Positions 1-7,092 of a DNA stretch of 64,000 bases are shown here, piece after piece (positions within the stretch are counted from its first letter, which is position 1; each line of letters begins with the position of its first letter). Source of the DNA: Erysipelotrichaceae bacterium (GTDB taxonomy: Bacteria > Bacillota_I > Bacilli_A > Erysipelotrichales > Erysipelotrichaceae); contig JAFRQF010000023.1 in assembly GCA_017428765.1 (NCBI GenBank), forward strand, positions 105,216 through 169,215, written 5' to 3'. Both the position numbers and the translations under genes were made by a program. The notes beneath the pieces were generated by a model. It was not told the DNA's origin and made no database searches. It saw nothing but the letters and a program-made list of their open reading frames with translations.

Positions 1-254
1 TCGTTGAAGAGATACGGGGTCTGTTGGATCAGGGCATCGATTTCTCCATGCAGTCGATGCAGGGGATCGGCTATAAGGAATGGAAGGCCTATTTCAATAA
101 TGAAAAAAACAAAGAAGAATGTATCGAAGATATCAAGATCCATTCCCGTCATTTCGCAAAACGGCAATACACATTCTTCAATCATCAGATGGATGTGAAG
201 TGGTTCTGCGATACGAAGGAAGCACTGAATGAGGTGAGAAAATGGTTGATCTGA
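1..254 (+). CDS. miaA: tRNA dimethylallyltransferase MiaA, C-terminal end (partial)
   Basis: The window opens inside this gene; the reading frame is open from base 3 and ends with TGA at 252-254, giving about 83 residues. MiaA transfers a dimethylallyl group to A37 of tRNAs that read UNN codons. The visible part has family-typical C-terminal features: a MQGIGYKEW segment, followed by a basic RHFAKRQYTFFNHQ stretch and a terminal WF pair. The catalytic P-loop lies upstream of the window. The stop overlaps the start of the next gene, also a tRNA modification gene, suggesting co-translation. Confidence 0.85.
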   Translation, partial: VEEIRGLLDQGIDFSMQSMQGIGYKEWKAYFNNEKNKEECIEDIKIHSRHFAKRQYTFFNHQMDVKWFCDTKEALNEVRKWLI

Positions 255-952
255 GCAGGATGGAATACCTGATCGGCAGGGAAAAGCTCGAAAAGGTTAA
301 GAATAAAAGAGTGCTGGTCTGCGGTGTCGGGGGCGTGGGTTCTTTCGTGGCCGAGAGCTTGTGCCGTTCGGGACTTGGTTATATCACGCTTCTGGATTAT
401 GACAAAGTGGAAGCTTCCAATCTCAACCGGCAGCTGATGACGACCAAAGACAATATCGGCATGTCCAAAGTCGGGGCATTGAAGAAACGCCTGGAAGAAG
501 TATCGGACACGAAGGTCGATACGATAGAGACCTTCATCGATGAAAACTTCGTTCTGGATAAGGACTACGATTATGTCGTCGACTGCATCGACACGCTTAC
601 GGCGAAATTTGCGCTGGTGAAACTGTGTCACAAAAACAAGGTACCGGTCTTATCTTCCCTGGGTTCCGCGAGAAGATTAAAACCGGAAAACATCACGCTG
701 ACAAGTCTTGATAAGACCAGGAACGATCCGCTGGCCAAGGCCTTCCGGAATCTGGCAAAGAAAGAGAATTACCGCAAGAAGATCGAGGTGGTCTTCGTCG
801 ATACGCCGGCTGTCAAGACGAATGTCGTGAAAGAAGGAAATACCAACAAAGAAAAATACCCGCTGGGTTCGTCGATCTTCACGGTCGGCAGTGTGGGCTT
901 ATATATCGCATCGATCGTATATGAAAGACTGATCAATAAGGAGGATCTATGA
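242..952 (+). CDS. tcdA: tRNA threonylcarbamoyladenosine dehydratase (ThiF/E1 superfamily)
   Basis: 236 residues. TcdA (CsdL) uses ATP to cyclise t6A37 to ct6A in ANN-decoding tRNAs. The adenylation fold is visible: nucleotide-binding loop GVGGVGS at residues 28-34, acidic strand end LLDYD at 50-54, SNLNRQ at 59-64, and the DCIDT motif near 115. The FVDTPAVKTN segment is typical of TcdA rather than of ThiF or MoeB. It overlaps miaA by 13 bases, so two tRNA-modification genes are translationally coupled. ThiF-like activators of other pathways are less likely because no ThiS or MoaD partner is nearby. Confidence 0.85.
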   Translation: MVDLSRMEYLIGREKLEKVKNKRVLVCGVGGVGSFVAESLCRSGLGYITLLDYDKVEASNLNRQLMTTKDNIGMSKVGALKKRLEEVSDTKVDTIETFIDENFVLDKDYDYVVDCIDTLTAKFALVKLCHKNKVPVLSSLGSARRLKPENITLTSLDKTRNDPLAKAFRNLAKKENYRKKIEVVFVDTPAVKTNVVKEGNTNKEKYPLGSSIFTVGSVGLYIASIVYERLINKEDL

Positions 953-2640
953 AATTTTCGGAATTTAAGTATGAACGGCTCAATTATGAAGATATGAAGA
1001 ACGAATTCGAGGGACTGCTCGGCACTTTGAAGGCTGCCGAAACGCCGGAAGCATTCATGGAGGCATTTGAAAAGATCAATGTCTTCCGCGGACATGTCTC
1101 CTCGATGCAGACCTTGTGTTCGATCCGTCACTCCATCGATACGTCCGATGAATTCTATGACAAGGAAAACGAATACTGGGACAATACGATGCCGTTACTT
1201 CAGGTCTATGAAGTGGAACTGGCGAAGTTCATGCTGGAAAACAAGTTCAGAGAAAAGCTCGATATCCCCAAGGCTTACTATCTGTCTTTGGAGAATACCT
1301 TGAAGTCGTTCTCGCCGGAGATCATCTCCGATATGCAGGAAGAAAACCGTCTGGCGACGGAATATGGAAAACTGAAGTCTTCCGCAAAGATCGAATTCAA
1401 CGGTGAAGTCTACAACCTGGCATCGATCGCTCCTTTGATGAATGACGATGACCGCGAAGTAAGAAAACAGGCGACCATCGCCTACAACCGTTTCTTTGAA
1501 GAGAATGAAACGAAGTTCGATGAGATCTATGACAAGCTCGTCAAAGTCAGAGACCGCATGGCGAAGAAGCTCGGTTATGAAAACTTCACACCGTTAGGCT
1601 ATATCCGCATGAACCGTCTGGACTATGACAAGGATATGGTGAAGAATTACCGCGATCAGGTCATCGAAGACATCGTTCCGCTGACGGTGGAATTACGAGA
1701 AAAACAGGCGAAGCGCATCGGTGTCGATTCCCTGAAGTGCTATGATATCGGCTACAACTTCAAGACCGGCAACCCGAAACCGCATGGAAGCATCGACGAG
1801 CTTGTGAAGGCGGCATTACAGATGTATACCGAGATGTCAGAGGAGACTGCCGAATTCTTCAGGATGATGGTGGATGGACAGCTCTTTGATCTGCCTACCC
1901 GTCCGAATAAGGAGATGGGCGGCTATTGCACGGGCATCTATGACTATAAGGTGCCGTTCATTTTTGCGAACGCCAACGGCACATCGGGCGATGTCGATGT
2001 ACTGACCCACGAAGCCGGTCATGCCTTCCAGGCCTTCTGTACCTTAAAGACAGTGACCATCCCGGATCTGAGTTTCCCGACCATGGAATCGGCCGAGATC
2101 GATTCGATGTCGATGGAGTTCTTCGCCCATCCGTGGAGCCATCTGTTCTTCAAGGAAGAAGCAGAGAAGTATCATTACTTTCATATCGCCGATGCCTTGA
2201 AATTCTTACCTTACGGATGTCTGGTCGACCATTTCCAGCACGAGGTCTATGACCATCCGGAAATGACGCCGGAAGAAAGAAAGGCCTGCTTCCGCAGACT
2301 GGAGAAGATCTACAAGCCGGATGTCGATTATGAAGGATTCGACCTTCTCGAAAGAGGCGGCTTCTTCTACCGCCAGGGTCACATCTTCCAGTCACCGTTC
2401 TATTACATCGACTACACGCTGGCCCAGGTCTGCGCTTTACAGTTCTATGTCCGCATGCTGAAGAAGGATCCGGATGCCTGGAAAGACTATGTTCATATCT
2501 GCGGACTGGGCGGAACCAGGACCTTTACGGAGATCGTAAAAGAGGCCCATCTGAAAGTGCCATTTGAAGACGGCTGTCTCAAGGAAGTTTCCGCAAAGAT
2601 GAAAGAAGAACTTTCTTCTTACGATGATGCAAGGTTCTGA
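949..2640 (+). CDS. pepF: M3 family oligoendopeptidase (PepF-like)
   Basis: 563 residues, a cytosolic zinc metallopeptidase that degrades short peptides. The zinc motif HEAGH is at residues 354-358, within LTHEAGHAFQ, with the downstream glutamate region EIDSMSMEFF supplying the third ligand in this family. No signal peptide is present. The start ATG overlaps the stop of tcdA (ATGA) and is preceded by the strong ribosome site AAGGAGG. The length is typical of the compact M3 oligoendopeptidases of Bacillota (about 560-600 residues). The exact peptide substrate cannot be told from the sequence. Confidence 0.9.
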   Translation: MKFSEFKYERLNYEDMKNEFEGLLGTLKAAETPEAFMEAFEKINVFRGHVSSMQTLCSIRHSIDTSDEFYDKENEYWDNTMPLLQVYEVELAKFMLENKFREKLDIPKAYYLSLENTLKSFSPEIISDMQEENRLATEYGKLKSSAKIEFNGEVYNLASIAPLMNDDDREVRKQATIAYNRFFEENETKFDEIYDKLVKVRDRMAKKLGYENFTPLGYIRMNRLDYDKDMVKNYRDQVIEDIVPLTVELREKQAKRIGVDSLKCYDIGYNFKTGNPKPHGSIDELVKAALQMYTEMSEETAEFFRMMVDGQLFDLPTRPNKEMGGYCTGIYDYKVPFIFANANGTSGDVDVLTHEAGHAFQAFCTLKTVTIPDLSFPTMESAEIDSMSMEFFAHPWSHLFFKEEAEKYHYFHIADALKFLPYGCLVDHFQHEVYDHPEMTPEERKACFRRLEKIYKPDVDYEGFDLLERGGFFYRQGHIFQSPFYYIDYTLAQVCALQFYVRMLKKDPDAWKDYVHICGLGGTRTFTEIVKEAHLKVPFEDGCLKEVSAKMKEELSSYDDARF

Positions 2641-2642
2641 TT

Positions 2643-3119
2643 ATGTTCAGGCAAATAAAAAGAGTAAAACAGGCATTGAACAAGGAAGAATGCCTGGAGA
2701 TATTAAAGAAAGAGAAACGGGGTGTCTTATCGGTCCTGGGTGATGATGATTATCCCTATGGCATGCCGATCAATCATTATTATGATGAAGATACCCATAA
2801 GCTATATTTCCATGGCGGAAGATACGGCCATAAGATCGATGCGATGCGCCGCCACGACAAGGCTTCCTTCTGTGTCTATGGCGACGGCTTCATCGAAAAC
2901 GACAACTGGTACCTGTGTTTCAAGTCCGTCATCGTCTTCGGGAGGATCGAGTTCATCGAAGATAAAAAGACCATCGAAGACATGTGCCGCAAGCTGTCGT
3001 ATCACTTTACCGACAATGCGGAATATATCGAAAGCGAGATCGCCAAGGATCTTAACGGAACGCTGATGTTTTCTCTGTCGATCGAAGACATGCAGGGAAA
3101 ATATGTGACTGAAAAATAA
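2643..3119 (+). CDS. Pyridoxamine 5'-phosphate oxidase-family flavin-binding protein
   Basis: 158 residues, starting two bases after the pepF stop, so probably part of the same transcript. The split-barrel flavin fold is suggested by GVLSVLGDDDYPYGMPINHYY near the N-terminus and the FHGGRYGHKIDAMRRHDKASFCVYG segment, both characteristic of the NimA/PPOX-like group. Some relatives reduce nitroimidazoles or bind FMN or heme, but most have no assigned substrate. I would not claim drug resistance. There is no membrane segment. Confidence 0.75.
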   Translation: MFRQIKRVKQALNKEECLEILKKEKRGVLSVLGDDDYPYGMPINHYYDEDTHKLYFHGGRYGHKIDAMRRHDKASFCVYGDGFIENDNWYLCFKSVIVFGRIEFIEDKKTIEDMCRKLSYHFTDNAEYIESEIAKDLNGTLMFSLSIEDMQGKYVTEK

Positions 3120-3131
3120 TACGGAGGCAAC

Positions 3132-4412
3132 ATGAAATACGCATTCATCAACGGGATCATTCTCGATGGAACCAGGGATATGGAACCTGTAAAGGGCAAG
3201 ACCATCCTTGTAAGCAACGATAAGATCATCGACATCATCGACGGGAACGCCGCCGATCCGACCTACGAAACGATCGACCTGCAGGGTTCCTATATCATGC
3301 CTGGTCTCATCAATATGCATGTCCATCTGGCGGGAAACGGCAAACCGCAGAAGAAACAGCGTGACAACACCAAACTCGTGAAGCTGTTATTCTCCAATCC
3401 GATCTCGGCTGCCGTGGCACACTCCATGGTGCGCAATTACGCAAAGCTTGAACTGCTGTCCGGCGTAACGACCATCCGTACGGTCGGCGGTCTCAAAGAC
3501 CTCGATACGAGAGTCCGCGATGAGATAAAGGAAGGAAAATGCATCGGTCCGCGCATCGTCGCATCCAATCAAGGCATTTCCGTCCCTCATGGCCACATGG
3601 CGGGATCGGTAGCGATCTGCGCCAACAGCATTCAGGAGGCCAAAGACCAGGTCGATACTTTGAAGAAACAGGGTGCCGATTTCGTCAAACTGATGATCAC
3701 CGGCGGTGTCCTGGATGCCAAGGAAAAAGGCACACCGGGTGAAATGAAGATGAAGCCGGAAATGATAAAGGAAGTCTGCGATTACGCGCATTCCCTTGGC
3801 TATATCGTTGCCGCCCATGTCGAATCGCCGGAAGGCGTGAAGATCGCCTTGCAGAACGGCGTGGATTCGATCGAACACGGTGCCAAGCCGGATGAAGAGA
3901 CGATCCGGCTGTTCAAGGAAAGGAATGCCTTCTTATGTACGACGCTTTCCCCGGCTCTTCCATACGCCTTGTTTGACCGCAAGGTATCCAACGCTTCGGA
4001 AGTCGAACAGTACAACGGCAATCTCGTCTTTGAAGGGATCATCGAATGTTCCAAGGCAGCACTTGAAAACGACATCCCGGTGGCTCTTGGAAACGACGTC
4101 GGCTGTCCATGGGTCTCCCAATACGATTTCTGGAGGGAGCTCGTTTACTTCCACAAATATGTCGGCGCTTCGCCAAAGCTTGCCTTACATACGGCAACGG
4201 CACGAAATGCGAAGCTTCTGGGTCTTGACGATGTGACCGGAACGATCGAAAAAGGCAAGTGTGCCGATCTGATCGTCACTACCGGAAACCCGCTGGAAGA
4301 TCTCTGTGCACTTGCTAACGTGAGGATGGTCATGTCGATGGGCAGGCTCATCAGAGATCCTTCCTTCAGGAAGAACCCTGTGATCGCGGAAGAACTGGAT
4401 AAATTCTTATAA
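3132..4412 (+). CDS. Metal-dependent amidohydrolase (imidazolonepropionase/Xaa-Pro dipeptidase-like)
   Basis: 426 residues, preceded by the ribosome site ACGGAGG. It has the amidohydrolase TIM-barrel signature: MHVH with the metal-binding histidines at residues 63 and 65, a probable bridging lysine in FVKLMITGG, HVESPEG and SIEHGA giving the next histidines, and the distal aspartate in LGNDVGCPW. The C-terminal GTIEKGKCADLIVT closes the composite beta domain typical of the family. Relatives act as Xaa-Pro dipeptidases or on cyclic amides. Its position after a peptidase suggests peptide or amide catabolism, but the substrate is unknown. Confidence 0.8.
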   Translation: MKYAFINGIILDGTRDMEPVKGKTILVSNDKIIDIIDGNAADPTYETIDLQGSYIMPGLINMHVHLAGNGKPQKKQRDNTKLVKLLFSNPISAAVAHSMVRNYAKLELLSGVTTIRTVGGLKDLDTRVRDEIKEGKCIGPRIVASNQGISVPHGHMAGSVAICANSIQEAKDQVDTLKKQGADFVKLMITGGVLDAKEKGTPGEMKMKPEMIKEVCDYAHSLGYIVAAHVESPEGVKIALQNGVDSIEHGAKPDEETIRLFKERNAFLCTTLSPALPYALFDRKVSNASEVEQYNGNLVFEGIIECSKAALENDIPVALGNDVGCPWVSQYDFWRELVYFHKYVGASPKLALHTATARNAKLLGLDDVTGTIEKGKCADLIVTTGNPLEDLCALANVRMVMSMGRLIRDPSFRKNPVIAEELDKFL

Positions 4413-4423
4413 AGGTAGTTTTT

Positions 4424-6082
4424 ATGAAATACAATGCAAAGATCATCAATCTGGATAACCGGGTCATCACCTTTGAAAACGAGGTCCGGCTTGAAGATAT
4501 CCTTGATCAGGTAAAGGATGAACTTCCTTATCCTGTCTATCTGGCAAAGCTCGATAATGCCTATCGTGCGCTTACCCATGTCACGGAACATGACTGCAGC
4601 ATTGAGTTCCTCGATATGCGCAACCAGGAAGCCTGGCTGGTCTATCAGAATGCCTTGATCCTGATCTTCATCAAGGCCGTGCATGACCTGTTCGGCAAGA
4701 AGGTACTGGTCACCGTCAACAATTCCTTGAACAAGGGCCTTTACATCACTTCGACCCACAAGTTCTCCAAGGAGGACGTCGAAGCCACCAAGGTAAGGAT
4801 GCGCGAACTTGTCGATCAGGATATCCCGATCGTCAAGGAGCACCTGACCAAGGAAGGCGCCAGGATACTGGCCAGGAAGCAGAAGCTCACGGAAGCGGCA
4901 CAGCTGGTGGAATCGATCACCAACATCGATGACATCGAGATCTATTCTCTGGAAGACGAACTGCAGATCTTCTACAATCTCTTGGTCCCGTCGACCGGCT
5001 ATGTGCAGATCTTCGACATCGACATCTACAAGAACGGTCTGATCTTACGCTATCCGCATCCTGCCGATCCGGCACATATCGCTCCTTACGAGGAACAGGA
5101 ACTCTTATATACCGCATTTTCGGAAGCGACCAGATGGGGACAGATCATGGGCGTCAACTTCGTCTGTGACCTCAATGAGCGCATCCTCTATGATGATGTG
5201 GCGGAAATGGTCCTGATGCAGGAAGCCTTACATGAAAAAAGGATCTCCGATATCGCCGATATGATCAAAGAGAAAAAGGCGAGGGTCATCCTGATCTGCG
5301 GACCGAGCTCTTCGGGCAAGACGACATTTGCCAAACGTCTGTGCGTGCAGCTGCACGTCAACGGCTACAAGACCCTGTACATGGGTACGGATGATTATTA
5401 CAAGGAGCTCGATGAAAGAGTCTACGACGAGAACGGGGAAGTCGACCTTGAAAGCATACGGGCCATCGATACCAATCTGTTCATGAAAAACATCCGCGAT
5501 CTGCTCGATGGCAAGGAAGTGGACTTACCGCACTTCGACTTCAATCAGACGAAGAAGGTCTACGGTACGCGCATCACAAAGATCTCCAAGGAGACTCTGA
5601 TCGTCATCGAAGGGATACACGGTATGAACGATGCCTTAACGGCAAATATCGAGGAAAAGGAAAAGTTCAAGATCTACATCTCGCCGTTCACCCCGATCTC
5701 GATCGATCACCACAACCGCATCTCGACCACCGATGCCAGGATGTTAAGAAGGCTGGTGCGTGACTACAAGTTCCGCAATTCGCCGGCCCAAAGGACGATC
5801 GGCATGTGGCCGAAAGTCCGTGCATCGGAAGATGCCAACATCTTCCCATACAATTCCAAGGCGGACGTCTTCTTCAATTCCAACTGCATCTATGAGTATG
5901 CGGTCTTAAAAAAATACGCTGAGCCTTTGCTGAAGCGTATCAAACGTGAAGAACCGGAGTATGGGGAGGCACAGCGGATGCTGGCGTTCTTAAAATACTT
6001 TGACCCGATCTATGATGAATACATCATTCCGAACAACTCGATCTTAAGAGAGTTCATCGGCGGGTCAGTCATCGTCAAATAG
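4424..6082 (+). CDS. Nucleoside (uridine-type) kinase with TGS/ThrRS-like N-terminus
   Basis: 552 residues. The C-terminal half is a uridine-kinase/PRK-type P-loop kinase, with GPSSSGKTT at about residues 293-301, a YYKELDERV lid-like segment and VIEGIHGMND. The N-terminal half resembles the TGS and second additional domain of threonyl-tRNA synthetase, including the stretch around SKEDVEATKVRMRELV. This chimeric architecture is a recognised nucleoside kinase family of Bacillota and Thermotogota. It probably phosphorylates uridine or cytidine in salvage. The ribosome site AAAGGTAG precedes the ATG. A bidirectional hairpin terminator sits at its 3' end. Confidence 0.8.
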   Translation: MKYNAKIINLDNRVITFENEVRLEDILDQVKDELPYPVYLAKLDNAYRALTHVTEHDCSIEFLDMRNQEAWLVYQNALILIFIKAVHDLFGKKVLVTVNNSLNKGLYITSTHKFSKEDVEATKVRMRELVDQDIPIVKEHLTKEGARILARKQKLTEAAQLVESITNIDDIEIYSLEDELQIFYNLLVPSTGYVQIFDIDIYKNGLILRYPHPADPAHIAPYEEQELLYTAFSEATRWGQIMGVNFVCDLNERILYDDVAEMVLMQEALHEKRISDIADMIKEKKARVILICGPSSSGKTTFAKRLCVQLHVNGYKTLYMGTDDYYKELDERVYDENGEVDLESIRAIDTNLFMKNIRDLLDGKEVDLPHFDFNQTKKVYGTRITKISKETLIVIEGIHGMNDALTANIEEKEKFKIYISPFTPISIDHHNRISTTDARMLRRLVRDYKFRNSPAQRTIGMWPKVRASEDANIFPYNSKADVFFNSNCIYEYAVLKKYAEPLLKRIKREEPEYGEAQRMLAFLKYFDPIYDEYIIPNNSILREFIGGSVIVK

Positions 6083-6089
6083 TAAAAGG

Positions 6090-6118
6090 GGACCGTCTAC
6101 TGACGGTCCTTCATTTTT
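6090..6118. terminator. Bidirectional terminator between nucleoside kinase and DtxR-like gene
   Basis: GGACCGTC (6090-6097) pairs with GACGGTCC (6102-6109) across a four-base loop, followed by a T-rich run on the + strand. The arms overlap the last codons of the convergent minus-strand gene, so it can serve both transcripts. Confidence 0.7.
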
Positions 6119-6465
6119 TCTTTGATCTTTTCAAACGTCTCATCGGAGATGACGTGTTCGATGCGGCAGGCATCGTCTTCCGCCGTCTCGGGCGATACGC
6201 CCAGGTCGATGAAGAAAGATGTCAGAGTTTTGTGGCGCTCATAGATCTTATTGGCGATCGCAAAGCCTTTTTCTTTTAATGTGATGTAGCCTTCCTCCGA
6301 AATGTCGATGTAATCTTCTGCTTTGAGATTTTTCATCGCTCTGGAAATGGAGGGCTTGGAAAAATTCATCTTACGACAGATGTCGATCGAACGGACGTGC
6401 TCAAGCTGCTGCGAAAGCACATGGATCGTCTCGAGATACATTTCTGCTGATTCCTGAATGTTCAT
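6097..6465 (-). CDS. DtxR/MntR-family metal-dependent repressor
   Basis: 122 residues. The N-terminal winged helix (roughly 1-65, with SIDICRKMNFSKPSISRAMKNL as recognition region) is followed by the metal-binding and dimerisation segment, in which EDDACRIEHVIS carries the Glu/Cys/His ligands typical of DtxR and MntR. It lacks the SH3-like third domain, as in MntR. It is divergent from feoA1-feoA2-feoB, and two GTTAG-N6-CTAAC operators lie in the shared intergenic region. It is therefore most likely the Fe2+-responsive (possibly Mn2+) repressor of the feo operon. An AAAGGA ribosome site precedes the start. Confidence 0.85.
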   Translation of the reverse strand: MNIQESAEMYLETIHVLSQQLEHVRSIDICRKMNFSKPSISRAMKNLKAEDYIDISEEGYITLKEKGFAIANKIYERHKTLTSFFIDLGVSPETAEDDACRIEHVISDETFEKIKEKMKDRQ

Positions 6466-6551
6466 ATTGATTTCCTTTGTTTCTTTCCTCCATTATAGCC
6501 CAAAGCCTTTTAAAAGGTATTGAAACGCTCCGAAAAAAGTGAAAAGAACGG

Positions 6552-6580
6552 TTGACAGGTTAGATATTGCTAACTAAAAT
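6552..6580 (+). promoter_or_regulatory. feo operon promoter with operator in the spacer
   Basis: A consensus -35 TTGACA (6552-6557) and -10 TAAAAT (6575-6580) are separated by exactly 17 bases. Sixteen of those 17 are the palindrome GTTAGATATTGCTAAC (6559-6574). A bound dimeric repressor would sit between the two RNA polymerase contacts. Confidence 0.8.
6559..6574. promoter_or_regulatory. Metal-repressor operator 1
   Basis: GTTAG-N6-CTAAC palindrome, perfect in its five-base arms, inside the promoter spacer. The same pattern recurs 32 bases downstream. DtxR-family repressors bind interrupted palindromes of about this size. Assignment to the neighbouring repressor is inference. Confidence 0.75.
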
Positions 6581-6590
6581 ATATGTATGA

Positions 6591-6606
6591 GTTAGCAGAT
6601 ACTAAC
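6591..6606. promoter_or_regulatory. Metal-repressor operator 2
   Basis: GTTAGCAGATACTAAC has the same GTTAG-N6-CTAAC arms as operator 1, with start-to-start spacing of 32 bases, about three helical turns. It lies just downstream of the expected transcription start and upstream of the feoA ribosome site AAGGAGG (6609-6615). Confidence 0.72.
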
Positions 6607-6624
6607 CTAAGGAGGCTGTTGTTT

Positions 6625-6837
6625 ATGTTGCCACTGACTTTTGCTGAGAAAAATGAGATCAATGTGATCAAAAAAGTAGGCGGAAAAGGCGAGACGAAAA
6701 AGCATCTCGAAGACATGGGTTTTGTCACGGGCGCGCTGGTCAGCGTCATTTCCGAAGTCAACGGTTCTTTGATCGTCAATATCAAGGACAGCAAAGTGGC
6801 TCTGGATAAGCAGCTGGCTTCCAAGATAATGATCTGA
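6625..6837 (+). CDS. feoA: FeoA-family ferrous iron transport protein (first copy)
   Basis: 70 residues from the ATG at 6625, chosen over an in-frame upstream ATG (6583) because AAGGAGG lies 9 bases before it and the upstream start falls in the promoter and operator region. It is an SH3-like small protein with the family pattern of an LEDMGF-type turn and a conserved basic segment. FeoA is thought to modulate the FeoB GTPase and transporter. It is followed closely by a second feoA, so two different FeoA proteins are made. Confidence 0.85.
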   Translation: MLPLTFAEKNEINVIKKVGGKGETKKHLEDMGFVTGALVSVISEVNGSLIVNIKDSKVALDKQLASKIMI

Positions 6838-6852
6838 TTCAGGAGGGTGAAT

Positions 6853-7074
6853 ATGAAGACATTAAGAGATGTTGCGATCGGCGATACCTGCAAGGTCAAG
6901 AAACTGCATGGAGAAGGCGCTGTCAAGCGCAGAATCATGGACATGGGTGTGACCAAAAACGTTGAAGTTTATGTCCGCAAAGTCGCTCCGTTAGGCGATC
7001 CGATCGAAGTTACCGTCAGAGGCTATGAACTCTCGATCCGTAAGGAAGACGCCAAGATGGTAGAAGTTTATTAG
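6853..7074 (+). CDS. feoA: FeoA-family ferrous iron transport protein (second copy)
   Basis: 73 residues from the ATG at 6853, preceded by AGGAGGG (6841-6847); an in-frame GTG at 6847 overlaps that site and is unlikely to be used. This copy is closer to canonical FeoA, with MDMGVT followed by APLGDPIEVTVRGYELSIRK. It lies 15 bases after the first feoA and 18 before feoB, in one operon controlled by the metal-repressor operators. Confidence 0.9.
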   Translation: MKTLRDVAIGDTCKVKKLHGEGAVKRRIMDMGVTKNVEVYVRKVAPLGDPIEVTVRGYELSIRKEDAKMVEVY

Positions 7075-7092
7075 GAATAGGGGGAAAAATCG

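Noticed and set aside
2643..3119. Nitroimidazole resistance (nim) gene
   Set aside because: The fold is similar, but family membership alone does not support a resistance function.
6583..6624. Upstream start for the first feoA
   Set aside because: It falls at the -10/operator region, where transcription has barely begun, and AAGGAGG directly precedes the ATG at 6625.
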